A stretch of DNA of 64,000 nucleotides from Eubacteriales bacterium. Its GTDB lineage: Bacteria > Bacillota > Clostridia > Saccharofermentanales > DTU023. This document shows positions 47,089 through 55,504 of the stretch, in pieces (position 1 is the first letter of the stretch; each line of letters begins with the position of its first letter). The notes below the pieces were generated by a model that was given only the letters and a program-made list of their open reading frames with translations, was not told the DNA's origin and made no database searches. The stretch is taken from NCBI GenBank assembly GCA_030532065.1, contig JAUNLW010000002.1, positions 33,128-97,127 of the forward strand, read 5' to 3'. A program made the translations under genes and the position numbers.

Positions 47089-47550
47089 CTAATCTTGCGG
47101 ACTTAAAATGCCGTGGTAAGTTGCAGTTACTGTATCCCTTTGGTAATTAAATTCCGTTCTCACCTTAATTAGCTTTCCAGTATAAGTAATTCCTGCAATT
47201 TCTGTTTCAAAGTCAATTTCTTCCTTGGGAGCAAAATTCAAACTTGTGTTCTTTATTAACTCGTAACGAATTAGCTCCTTGCTTTTTGCCGCATTTTCCA
47301 TCTCCTCCTCAGACATGGGTGTAAAATCTTCCGGTATGGCATCAGAAGACGATGTTTGCTCAGGAGAAGGCCTATTATTGCTGTCAAGCGTAGTAGTTTC
47401 CACCGTAGTGCTATTTTTGGTAGCATATTCAGTCATCATTGTAGTTGTAGCTGTTTCTTTTGCAGATTCCGGCACAATGCCCTTGCAAGCCGTCAGGAAT
47501 AAAGTCACAATTATAATTGTAATAACCGCGCCATTAAATTTGTTGTGCAT
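47089..47550 (-). CDS. Small Ser/Thr-rich lipoprotein, possibly truncated
   Basis: A 153-residue lipoprotein with the lipobox LTAC (C22). A long Ser/Thr/Glu-rich linker (about 28-75) leads to a folded C-terminal part (EIDFETEIAGITYTGKLIKVRTEF). I do not recognise the family. AAGGAG precedes the ATG. It ends at UAG, but the frame continues in a coding-like way for 52 codons (46930-47088), so the ancestral protein was probably 205-206 residues. A good promoter and a nested palindrome lie upstream. It appears to be the first gene of a three-gene unit with 45355 and 42697. Confidence 0.65.
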   Translation of the reverse strand: MHNKFNGAVITIIIVTLFLTACKGIVPESAKETATTTMMTEYATKNSTTVETTTLDSNNRPSPEQTSSSDAIPEDFTPMSEEEMENAAKSKELIRYELIKNTSLNFAPKEEIDFETEIAGITYTGKLIKVRTEFNYQRDTVTATYHGILSPQD

Positions 47551-47573
47551 AATAAACTCCTTATTTCTTCATG

Positions 47574-47604
47574 ATTGGCCTCCGTTTAATTGGAGGCCAA
47601 TTAA
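47574..47604. repeat. Two overlapping, mutually exclusive palindromes
   Basis: ATTGGCCTCC pairs with GGAGGCCAAT (47574-47601, 8-base loop), while TTAATTGG-agg-CCAATTAA (47586-47604) shares the right arm. No T-tract follows on either strand, so it is not a typical terminator. It lies between the promoter at 47628 and the ribosome binding site of the small lipoprotein, a position fit for an operator or an RNA switch. Confidence 0.5.
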
Positions 47605-47627
47605 AAAAGCTATGAATACCTTCTTAC

Positions 47628-47655
47628 ACTATACAACTTTAACAAATAAAGTCAA
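47628..47655 (-). promoter_or_regulatory. Candidate promoter of the lipoprotein-permease unit
   Basis: On the minus strand TTGACT (47650-47655), 16 bases, TATAGT (47628-47633). Transcription starts near 47621 and runs through the nested palindrome at 47574-47604. Confidence 0.6.
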
Positions 47656-47800
47656 TTATTGGAGTATTTACCTACATACAGACTATACAAAACTTCTTCA
47701 AGAAAATTTTCAACATCATAAATAGCTATAAACTGGCTCTCTTATCTCGGGAGTTTGACAGTCATTAGGTGGCTTAGAAAATGAAAAGCCTTAATGGTGG

Positions 47801-49534
47801 CTAATTCCTAAATTGCAAATCGTAGAGCTGGCGGTACATGCCGTTGGCTTTGAACAATTCTTCGTGGGTACCACGTTCTACAATACCATCCTCGGTTAGA
47901 ACCAGGATCTCGTCGGCGTTTCTTACAGTTGACAGGCGGTGCGCAATAACAAAAGTCGTGCGCTCAGTAGACAGGTTGTCGAGTGCTGCTTGGACCAGAG
48001 TTTCGCTCTGGTTGTCTAAGGCGGAGGTTGCCTCATCGAGAATCAGGATGGGCGGATTTTTGAGGAAGACTCGCGCGATAGAGATTCGCTGTTTTTGGCC
48101 ACCGGAGAAGCGGACGCCGTTTTCACCACAGCGAGTATTGTAGCCCTCCGGCAGTTCCATGATAAAGTCATGGGCATTGGCGCGCCTGGCCGCTTCGATG
48201 ATTTCTTCATCAGTAGCGTCAGGCCTGCCGTAAGCGATGTTATCGCGCACCGTCATATCGAAGATATAAACATCCTGCTGGACAACAGCTACATTATCTC
48301 GCAGTGAGCGCAGTGTGTAGTCTCGGATATCTACCCCGTCAATCAGAATCGCTCCAGAACTTACATCGTAATATCTGGGGATCAGCGAGCAGAAGGTAGT
48401 TTTACCACCACCGGAAGGTCCAACCAGAGCCACGGTTTTCTTGGCAGGAATCTCCAGATCCAGTCCTTCCAGCACATAGTCGTGGCCGTCATAAGCAAAG
48501 TGTACGTCATCAAAGACAATGTCACCCTTGAGAACGCCAGCGTCAATAGCGCCAGGACGGTCCTGGATCTCAGGCTCGGTGTCCATGATCTCGCAGAAAC
48601 GGTCAAAACCACTGAAGCCTTTTTGGAACTGCTCAGTGAAGTTGATCAGGGTGCGGATAGGATCCAGGAAAAGGTTAATATATAAGACATAGATTACAAT
48701 GTCGGATGCCGCCATCGTGCCGCGACTTACCGCATAGCCACCTGAAACAATAACCGCTAGATACATGAGACCTTGCAGGAAGCCATTTACCGAATGGTAG
48801 CGCCCCATGACCAGGTAATTTTCTGTCTTGGAGTCCAAAAAGCCACGATTGTTGATATCAAAGCGTTCGATCTCACGCTCTTCATTGTTATAAGAGGCTA
48901 CCGTACGTATACCAGACAAACTGTCTTGAGCCACAGCATTAATGCCAGCGATCTTTTTGCGATTATCGGCGAAAGTCCGGCGCATTTCTTTATTCATGCG
49001 CACGGAGAAGAGCAGCATGAAAACCACTACGCCCAGAAGCACTAAGGTTACTTTCAAATTAATAGTCAACAGGAAGATAAAAGATCCTAGCAGCTTAACC
49101 GTAGAGATCAAGATATTCTCCGGGCCGTGATGGGCTAACTCGGTAATATCGAACAGATCTGAAAGTATACGCGAGACCATAGCGCCCGTAGAGTTTTTAT
49201 CGTAATAGGAAAAGGAGAGTTTTTCCATGTGAGCAAAGATCTTGCTGCGCATATCATACTCGATCTTCGCGCCCATGATATGCCCCCAGGAAGTTACGTA
49301 ATACTGGCAGATAGCTTGTATTAAATAAAGTCCCAAGAGGATAGCGGCGATCAGCATGACCTTTTGCATGATAAAGGCGGGATCAGCGCTGACAAAAACC
49401 GTTTGCATCAGATAGCGAAGAATAACTGGGAAAACCACGCCGCAGATGGCCACGGTAAAGGCACAGAAGAGATCGATAAAAAGCATTTTGCGGTAGGGTT
49501 TATAGTAGGAAATAAAGCGTTTGAGATTGTGCAT
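47801..49534 (-). CDS. ABC exporter with fused membrane and ATPase domains
   Basis: A 577-residue MsbA/BmrA-type half transporter, which would act as a homodimer. Six transmembrane segments lie within residues 1-320. The nucleotide-binding domain has Walker A GPSGGGKTT (372-380), signature FSGGQ (476-480), Walker B LILDEATSALD (497-507) and the H-loop IAHRLSTV. I chose the ATG at 49534 with GAAAGAGG upstream. It stands alone, divergent from the NusG-II gene. The substrate (lipid, drug or peptide) cannot be told from sequence. Confidence 0.93.
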   Translation of the reverse strand: MHNLKRFISYYKPYRKMLFIDLFCAFTVAICGVVFPVILRYLMQTVFVSADPAFIMQKVMLIAAILLGLYLIQAICQYYVTSWGHIMGAKIEYDMRSKIFAHMEKLSFSYYDKNSTGAMVSRILSDLFDITELAHHGPENILISTVKLLGSFIFLLTINLKVTLVLLGVVVFMLLFSVRMNKEMRRTFADNRKKIAGINAVAQDSLSGIRTVASYNNEEREIERFDINNRGFLDSKTENYLVMGRYHSVNGFLQGLMYLAVIVSGGYAVSRGTMAASDIVIYVLYINLFLDPIRTLINFTEQFQKGFSGFDRFCEIMDTEPEIQDRPGAIDAGVLKGDIVFDDVHFAYDGHDYVLEGLDLEIPAKKTVALVGPSGGGKTTFCSLIPRYYDVSSGAILIDGVDIRDYTLRSLRDNVAVVQQDVYIFDMTVRDNIAYGRPDATDEEIIEAARRANAHDFIMELPEGYNTRCGENGVRFSGGQKQRISIARVFLKNPPILILDEATSALDNQSETLVQAALDNLSTERTTFVIAHRLSTVRNADEILVLTEDGIVERGTHEELFKANGMYRQLYDLQFRN

Positions 49535-49568
49535 AGGGCCTCTTTCTGTCAAAACAATAATCCTCTCA

Positions 49569-49597
49569 ATTAAAACACAGCTTAACTTCTTTGCCAA
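49569..49597 (-). promoter_or_regulatory. Candidate promoter for the ABC exporter
   Basis: On the minus strand TTGGCA (49592-49597), 17 bases, TTTAAT (49569-49574). It overlaps the plus-strand promoter at 49582-49609. Confidence 0.55.
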
Positions 49598-49609
49598 ATA
49601 GTTTACTAT
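49582..49609 (+). promoter_or_regulatory. Candidate promoter for the NusG-II gene, possibly leaderless
   Basis: TTAACT (49582-49587), 16 bases, TACTAT (49604-49609). A start seven bases after the -10 box would be the A of the ATG at 49616. No good ribosome binding site precedes that ATG. Confidence 0.4.
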
Positions 49610-49615
49610 TAGGTC

Positions 49616-50083
49616 ATGGTAAAGCTAACCGGTATTACAGAAAGATCAGCTAACGGTTCTGATAAAAGAAGCGCCTATCCACTTTTTCGCAAAAGCGATA
49701 TTTTGTGGCTGCTCTTCTGCTTCGCCCTTGCCGCTGCCCCTTGGTTAGTAAATTTATCTGCTAAGCCAGCACAGGCAGGAGTGGCCAAAATTTACTACCG
49801 TAAACAGCTGGTACAGGAAATCCAGCTGGCCAGGGCTAAAGTTGGAGACTTTACCATTGATGAAGTAGCAAGCTTCACTTTTCATATCGATCAAGAGCAC
49901 CAGATAAGCATCTTAGAAGCACCCTGTCCAGACCAGATTTGTCGGCATACACCACCGAAAAGCAGACCGGGTGAGCTTATCGTTTGTGTGCCAGAAGAAT
50001 TAGTTATCGAAATCGTAGCTGCGCCAGACAGCCAAAGCGAAGACAACTTGGATATTATCATTGGGGAAGCCCGAGAGGAGTAA
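49616..50083 (+). CDS. NusG domain II-containing membrane-anchored protein
   Basis: A 155-residue protein with one N-terminal transmembrane helix (about 28-46) and an extracytoplasmic NusG-II-like domain. Typical is the C-terminal block APCPDQICRHTPP-KSRPGELIVCVPEELVIEI with two or three cysteines. Members of this family are commonly found next to the Gx transporter gene, as here, and in Firmicutes near electron-transfer genes. The two genes are coupled: the next starts seven bases after this stop. Function is not established. Confidence 0.85.
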   Translation: MVKLTGITERSANGSDKRSAYPLFRKSDILWLLFCFALAAAPWLVNLSAKPAQAGVAKIYYRKQLVQEIQLARAKVGDFTIDEVASFTFHIDQEHQISILEAPCPDQICRHTPPKSRPGELIVCVPEELVIEIVAAPDSQSEDNLDIIIGEAREE

Positions 50084-50090
50084 CTTAAAG

Positions 50091-50648
50091 ATGTTGCAAG
50101 AAGAAAACCTGGCAAATCGCAAATCTCTCCGGCAACTCAGTAAGACTGCCATACTCTTTGCTTTGAGCCTTGTCTTAGCCTATACCGAGTCTTTTCTACC
50201 TCCCCTACTACCCGGACTTCCCTTACGCTACGGTTTTTCCAACATACCACTTATGCTGCTTATTCTAAATTCGCAGTCCTTAGCCGCTTTCAGTCTGGTT
50301 CTTCTTAAAAGCCTCTTAGTTCTGATGACCCGCGGTGGGCTGGCTGCCCTGCTCAGCCTCTGTGGCGGCCTGCTCTCTCTTCTATCTATGTCTATCATGT
50401 TCTGGCTTTGTCCGAAACGCATGTCTCTTTTTGCCTTCAGTAGCCTGGGCGCAATCATGCACAACCTGGGACAGTTATGCGTAATTAAGTTAACCATGGG
50501 CATAAGCACCTCGGCCCTGTTGAAAAGCTTATTTCCTTTACTTATTTTACTGGGACTTGCCTCAGGTCTATTAACAGCTCTGCTTCTAAACCTATTGTTA
50601 CCCTATTTTCTGACTCATTCCCTTACTGAAAGCAAATCTAAGGCGTAA
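50091..50648 (+). CDS. Gx transporter family protein (heptaprenyl diphosphate synthase component I-like)
   Basis: A 185-residue hydrophobic protein with about six transmembrane helices, of the family annotated Gx_transporter or Hpre_diP_synt_I. It has the features of a small S-component-like transporter (LRYGFSNIPLMLLI near the N-terminus, then MTRGGLAALLSLCGGLLSLLSM). The ATG at 50091 has GAGAGGAG upstream. No prenyltransferase gene is adjacent, so the synthase name is probably only a label. Its substrate is unknown. Confidence 0.82.
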   Translation: MLQEENLANRKSLRQLSKTAILFALSLVLAYTESFLPPLLPGLPLRYGFSNIPLMLLILNSQSLAAFSLVLLKSLLVLMTRGGLAALLSLCGGLLSLLSMSIMFWLCPKRMSLFAFSSLGAIMHNLGQLCVIKLTMGISTSALLKSLFPLLILLGLASGLLTALLLNLLLPYFLTHSLTESKSKA

Positions 50649-50730
50649 AGGTCAAGAGCGCAAAATTTCTTATTTACTCGACCTCCAATAACAGGAGTTT
50701 AAGCCCAAAGAACTTTTATCAATGTTCCAA

Positions 50731-50777
50731 ATAAAAACCAACTCTCACGCATTCAGAAACTGAACGGAGAGAGTTGG
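50731..50777 (-). terminator. Terminator after malic enzyme (convergent gap)
   Basis: CCAACTCTC pairs with GAGAGTTGG, with an inner TTCAG/CTGAA stem, followed by TTTTTATTT on the minus strand. Confidence 0.85.
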
Positions 50778-50808
50778 CTAATCAGTTTTGTTTACTTAGT
50801 TTAGTAAG

Positions 50809-51996
50809 TTATTTTCTGGCTACACCGGTCTTACGGGCGGCAGCTTCCACCGCTTTAGCCACATTCTTGGCGACTTGATGATCAAAGGCATAGGGAGTGA
50901 TAATGCCCTTGGCTAAATCTTCTTCAGAGACCATTTCGGCGATCGCTTCAGCGGCAGCCAGCTTCATCTCGGAGTTGATCTTAGAAGCGCGGCAGTCGAA
51001 GACACCACGGAAGAGACCGGGGAAGGCGTTAACATTGTTGATCTGGTTGGGGTGGTCGGAACGGCCGGTAGCTACTATTTTAGCGCCGCCGGCATAAGCA
51101 TCTTCTGGCTCGATCTCAGGCGTCGGGTTAGCGCAAGCCATGATGATGGAATCTTGGGCCATGGTCTCGACCATTTCTTTGGTCAGCACGTGAGGAGCAG
51201 AAACACCGATAAATATGTCGGCGTCCTTGACTGCGTCAGCTAAGGAACCTGAACGTTTATTGGGATTACCACGTTTAGCGACGGCTTCTTTGTACTTGTT
51301 CATGCCTTCAGGACGGCCTTCGTAACAAATACCGCGGCTATCCACCAGTAGTAGATTTTTGAGGCCAGCGTCTAAGAGCAGGTGAGAAATTGCCAAACCA
51401 GCAGCACCGGCGCCATTCATGACTACGGTAGTATCTTCCAGTTTCTTTCCGACGATCTTAAGGGCATTGACTACGCCAGCGTAAGTTACGATAGCGGTAC
51501 CATGTTGGTCGTCGTGGAAAACAGGAATATCCAAAGACTCAGTAAGACGCTCTTCAACCTCAAAGCAACGTGGAGCAGCAATGTCTTCCAAGTTGATGCC
51601 GCCAAAAGAGCCGGCGATATTCTCAATTGTGCGTACTATTTCGTCTGTGTCATTGGTACGAATACAAAGCGGGAAAGCATCGACATCACCAAAAGCTTTA
51701 AAGAGCGCGCATTTACCTTCCATTACCGGCATAGCGGCTTCCGGTCCGATGTTGCCAAGGCCTAAAACGGCTGAGCCATCAGTAACTACGAGGCAGAGAT
51801 TCCAACGACGGGTCAGTTCAAAAGACAGGTCGTTATCCTTTTGGATCTGCAGGCAGGGCTCGGCTACACCTGGGGTATAAGCCAGCGAGAGTGCTTCACT
51901 GTCGGATACTGAAGCTCTGGGCTTGATCTCGATCTTACCCTTCCATTCATGATGGGCGGCTAACGCAAGTTTGGCGTAGTCTTTCTTTTCACTCAT
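50809..51996 (-). CDS. NAD(P)-dependent malic enzyme
   Basis: A 395-residue short-form malic enzyme that decarboxylates malate to pyruvate and CO2. Visible blocks are SLAYTPGVAEPC, GSAVLGLGNIGPEAAMPVMEGKCALFK, DDQHGTAIV and the Rossmann motif VVMNGAGAAGLAI. Its length fits the bacterial MaeA/YtsJ type without a phosphotransacetylase tail. Cofactor preference is not clear from sequence. AAGGAG precedes the ATG. It appears monocistronic. Confidence 0.94.
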   Translation of the reverse strand: MSEKKDYAKLALAAHHEWKGKIEIKPRASVSDSEALSLAYTPGVAEPCLQIQKDNDLSFELTRRWNLCLVVTDGSAVLGLGNIGPEAAMPVMEGKCALFKAFGDVDAFPLCIRTNDTDEIVRTIENIAGSFGGINLEDIAAPRCFEVEERLTESLDIPVFHDDQHGTAIVTYAGVVNALKIVGKKLEDTTVVMNGAGAAGLAISHLLLDAGLKNLLLVDSRGICYEGRPEGMNKYKEAVAKRGNPNKRSGSLADAVKDADIFIGVSAPHVLTKEMVETMAQDSIIMACANPTPEIEPEDAYAGGAKIVATGRSDHPNQINNVNAFPGLFRGVFDCRASKINSEMKLAAAEAIAEMVSEEDLAKGIITPYAFDHQVAKNVAKAVEAAARKTGVARK

Positions 51997-52105
51997 GTAA
52001 ATTACTCCTTGTTTTCTTTAGCTTATTTGCTGTTTTGATTTATTGGTTCCTAATTCCAGCCGCGTTGTCCGCTTCTTGCTGGATAGTTTCCGGGGTTTGC
52101 GGAGC

Positions 52106-54175
52106 TTATTCGCGGGGCTGAGGAGCGATCAAATAACGCGCCATCCAGTCGCTGATCCCCTCCAGGCGGCGTCTTCTGCCTTTTGGCTTGCCGGATCTAG
52201 ATAGCTCATGGGTCTCATCGTGGAAGAGCAGCATCTCAGAGTCAACGCCACGATCCTTGAGTGCGGTAAAGATCTGATAGCCCTGTTCTAACGGGCAACG
52301 ATAGTCTTTATCGGAATGGATAACCAGCGTGGGGGTCTTTGCGCTGTTGATATAACGAAGCGGCGAGAACTCCCATAGTTTTAAAAAGCCTGCCTGGTCA
52401 TCAGTTGTCGTAGCATTTTGGTCACCGGCGAAGAAGTAGCCAATATCTGAGCTACCATAGAAGGAAATCCAGTTGCTGATTGATCTCTGGGTTGCGCAGG
52501 CCCTGAAGCGATCGGTGTGGCCAATAATCCAGTTACACATAAAGCCGCCGTATGAGCCACCGGTAACGCCTAAACGATGGTGGTCAAGCTCAGGAATTTT
52601 TTCCAGGCAGGTATCCAGAAATTGCATAAGGTCATCGTAATCGATAGCGCCATATTTACCTCGAATATCTGCGAAGGCATCTCCTCTGCCTGAAGAGCCT
52701 CTGGGATTACAGAACATAACAAAGTAACCTTGTTGAGCCCAAAGCTGCATCTCATGGAAGAAAACCGGGCCATAAGCCGTACGGGGGCCACCGTGTATGT
52801 CCAGGATGCCTGGGTAAGACTTGCCGGTTTCAAAATCGGCAGGATAGAGTACCCAGCCATCGATCTCTGGCTCCTCACCACTTTGCAGTCTACGAGGCTT
52901 GATCAACTGGTACTCCTGGAAGAGAGGAGAGTTGAACTGGCTGAGAACCTTGTGATTAGTACTTTCCAGGTTGTCGCTCACGTAATAGAGCTCGGCCGGT
53001 AGCATGTCTTGCAGAGCCCAAACCACAAAGCCCATACCGTAGGATTGCAGCGCCAGAATACTATCCATCTCGTAAAGTTTTTCCCGTGTTCCATCGGCTG
53101 TGATGCGGAAGATAGCATCATGGTCACGCTCAGTAGCGGCATAGTAGTAGATGCCATTTTGTACCAGACTTCCTGGTCCGGCAGAATAATCCACATCTGT
53201 ATTTAGACTGGAATAGCACTCAAAGCTCTCCTCGTGAAGCAGCGTTAGGCTATGCTGCTCTCTATCCAGGCGATAAAGCTTGCCTGACTCATTGAGGCCA
53301 TACTCGCGCATGTCGCTGGCAATAACTAATAAACCGGAGTTTGGTCCTTGAGAGGGATCACATTCCCAGAAATCAAAGAAAGAGTATGCAGTTTCTGGTA
53401 TCAGTTCTTCTACTTTGATTACCGGGATAGCTGCATCTGCAGTCAAAGGCGCGGCAACAGGCAGATTGGCCATAAAAAGGCCTTCGGTAAGTTCCATACG
53501 ATTAGCAAAAGTCGAGGCCTGGAAATATAAACGACGTTTATCCTCACTCAAGCGATAAGAGTGTACGGTGAGCTCTTCGCTGCTGATCCGCTCGATCTGG
53601 CCTTGAGGGGCGTAGTAAAGGAAAAGGCCCTGCCTGTCTCCGTCTGTATAGTCACTGCCATTGGCATAGAAGGGAATCTCACGCAAGTGAGTAACGTAAG
53701 CGCCGTCTTTTTTCTCTTTAGCTAATTGCTTGCGCTTTTCTTCCGGCAGCACATAGGCGTTGGGCAGGTCACGGTCAAATGACGCGTGAATCAGGTAATA
53801 GCCTTGGCCCAAGGGTTCCAGGCCGCTTACTCCCAGTGGCAACTTAAAGGCTGGAGCAGCTTCGCCACCCTGGATATTTAGGCGATAGTAGCTAGTGGAA
53901 ACTAAACCTTGCTCGGCAGCTTCCTTTTCTTCTTTGGTTCTGCAGGCCTGGAAGAGGACATGTTGCTCATCTTCCCAGACAAAGCTTTTTACCTTGCCGT
54001 CGAATGTAAGCTGCTTTATGTCACCTTCCTGGTAAAGCCAGAGGTTGGACTTATAATTGTTGTCCTCAAAAGAAGCCTCTGAAATCACAAAAGCCAGGTG
54101 AGTTCTCGCGGGGCTGGCTTCCAGTTGACCCGGCAGCTTAAGTTTCGCCAGAAAATCGTAATCTATTTTTTTCAT
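52106..54175 (-). CDS. S9 family prolyl oligopeptidase-like peptidase
   Basis: A 689-residue serine peptidase of the acylaminoacyl-peptidase/DPP4 type. A beta-propeller N-terminal part (about 20-420) precedes an alpha/beta hydrolase domain. The triad is S541 in GGSYGGF, D624 in HSDKDYRCPLEQ and H656 in DETHELSRSGKPKGR. There is no signal peptide, so it is cytoplasmic and probably trims peptides. I chose ATG 54175 (MKKIDYDFL) over 54205. Together with the C69 dipeptidase it fits a peptide-fermenting lifestyle. Confidence 0.92.
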   Translation of the reverse strand: MKKIDYDFLAKLKLPGQLEASPARTHLAFVISEASFEDNNYKSNLWLYQEGDIKQLTFDGKVKSFVWEDEQHVLFQACRTKEEKEAAEQGLVSTSYYRLNIQGGEAAPAFKLPLGVSGLEPLGQGYYLIHASFDRDLPNAYVLPEEKRKQLAKEKKDGAYVTHLREIPFYANGSDYTDGDRQGLFLYYAPQGQIERISSEELTVHSYRLSEDKRRLYFQASTFANRMELTEGLFMANLPVAAPLTADAAIPVIKVEELIPETAYSFFDFWECDPSQGPNSGLLVIASDMREYGLNESGKLYRLDREQHSLTLLHEESFECYSSLNTDVDYSAGPGSLVQNGIYYYAATERDHDAIFRITADGTREKLYEMDSILALQSYGMGFVVWALQDMLPAELYYVSDNLESTNHKVLSQFNSPLFQEYQLIKPRRLQSGEEPEIDGWVLYPADFETGKSYPGILDIHGGPRTAYGPVFFHEMQLWAQQGYFVMFCNPRGSSGRGDAFADIRGKYGAIDYDDLMQFLDTCLEKIPELDHHRLGVTGGSYGGFMCNWIIGHTDRFRACATQRSISNWISFYGSSDIGYFFAGDQNATTTDDQAGFLKLWEFSPLRYINSAKTPTLVIHSDKDYRCPLEQGYQIFTALKDRGVDSEMLLFHDETHELSRSGKPKGRRRRLEGISDWMARYLIAPQPRE

Positions 54176-54234
54176 AGTCTCTACTCTCTTATCTCTTTGG
54201 CCCACACTCTGCTAAAAGCATTGGGCAATTTTTC

Positions 54235-54765
54235 TTAGCTCATTTTGGCTAATTCTGAAAGCACGAAATCAGGGATGAGCTTGCCGTCGATCTTAGGCTC
54301 TTCTTCCATACCCATAATATCTACCTGGATCTTAAAGAAGTTGATGTAAAGCTTGTTGCCTTGGATGCTGGAAAGCTCAGTAGTACCGGGATAGAAGATT
54401 ACTTCCACCTCCCCGTAGGGTACGCTGTCAGGTAGCTCAGAAAGACGATTGTCCAAGTTCATCTGCTTGAGCGGCTCCAGCATCATCTGAGTGACGCCCA
54501 GGTCTTCAGTCATCCACATATTGTTGTTCCAGAAGCGTTTTTCCCTGGCAGTGGCGTCAGACATCAGCTCGCGGTTGACCAAAGCAGATAAGACTTTGCG
54601 GAAACCGTTAGGGGTAAACTCCTCGTCATAGGCTGCTTCCATCTCAGGCGTAGCAGCCAGATCAATGAAGAATTCATCCGCAATCTTTTCCTTATCCTTG
54701 AGAGAAGCCCAGATAAAAAGCATGCTCTCTACTGCTTTGAGGTTGATGGTAATTTTTTTGACCAT
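54235..54765 (-). CDS. Conserved small protein, possibly TDE2712-like
   Basis: A 176-residue soluble protein from ATG 54765 (MVKKITINLKAVESM). It is mixed alpha/beta with many Glu, Met and Leu residues and no signal peptide or membrane helix. A segment WNNNMWMTEDLGVTQMMLEPLK is distinctive. I loosely associate it with the TDE2712 family, for which I know no function; treat the name as a guess. It starts 35 bases after deoC in the same direction. Confidence 0.6.
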   Translation of the reverse strand: MVKKITINLKAVESMLFIWASLKDKEKIADEFFIDLAATPEMEAAYDEEFTPNGFRKVLSALVNRELMSDATAREKRFWNNNMWMTEDLGVTQMMLEPLKQMNLDNRLSELPDSVPYGEVEVIFYPGTTELSSIQGNKLYINFFKIQVDIMGMEEEPKIDGKLIPDFVLSELAKMS

Positions 54766-54799
54766 AATTATAAATCCCAGTCCATTTCTATACTTAGTT

Positions 54800-55435
54800 T
54801 TACAAAAGTTTGAGGCCATCGCCTGCGCCCAGGCGATCAGCGCCGGCTTCCAGAAGCTCTATGGCTTGAGCGCTACTCCTAATGCCGCCACTAGCCTTCA
54901 CGCCCATCTGGTCACCCACTGTTGCTCTCATTAGTCTAACATCTTCCGCCTTGGCACCGCCTGTAGAAAAACCGGTTGAAGTCTTAACAAAAGCGGCACC
55001 TGCTGCTTGAGCAGCTTTACAAGCCAAAATGATCTCATCCTTAGTTAAAAGACAAGTTTCCAGGATAACTTTGACGCAATGTGGAGCAACTGCGGTTACG
55101 ACAGCGGCGATATCTTCCCGAACTCGTTCCCAGTCAGCTTCTTTGGCTGCGCCAATATCCATTACCATGTCCAGCTCATCAGCTCCGTCAGCCACAGCTT
55201 GTCTGGCTTCAAATACCTTAGCGACAGTGGACATAGCGCCCAAAGGAAATCCAATTACCGAGCAGGTTTTTACAGAAGATCCGGACAGTTCTGCCTCGAC
55301 CAGGGCAACATTTTTAGAATTTACACATACCGAAGCAAAACCATGCTCTTTGGCCTCTTGGCAATAGCGTTTGATAGTGGCAGATGTAGCATCTGCCTTA
55401 AGCATAGTGTGGTCGATATAGGGTGCAACATCCAT
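54800..55435 (-). CDS. deoC: Deoxyribose-phosphate aldolase
   Basis: A 211-residue class I aldolase that splits deoxyribose 5-phosphate into acetaldehyde and glyceraldehyde 3-phosphate. Catalytic residues are D89 (ELDMVMDIG), the Schiff-base lysine K151 (FVKTSTGF) and K180 (VKASGGIR). I chose ATG 55435 (MDVAPYIDHTMLKAD) with GAGGAGG upstream. It lies 69 bases after the pgsW gene with no visible terminator between, so read-through from the polymer cluster is possible, but a functional link is not evident. Confidence 0.95.
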   Translation of the reverse strand: MDVAPYIDHTMLKADATSATIKRYCQEAKEHGFASVCVNSKNVALVEAELSGSSVKTCSVIGFPLGAMSTVAKVFEARQAVADGADELDMVMDIGAAKEADWERVREDIAAVVTAVAPHCVKVILETCLLTKDEIILACKAAQAAGAAFVKTSTGFSTGGAKAEDVRLMRATVGDQMGVKASGGIRSSAQAIELLEAGADRLGAGDGLKLL

Positions 55436-55504
55436 AGTAATAACCTCCTCAACGACATCAATAGGATACCACAAGCCAGTAAGAAGCAATAAAGTTCAGC
55501 TGTA

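Noticed and set aside
47089..47091. UAG as pyrrolysine or a reassigned codon.
   Set aside because: Several intact genes here, such as grdB and pgsC, end normally at UAG, and no pyl genes are visible; kept only as a remote option in the finding.
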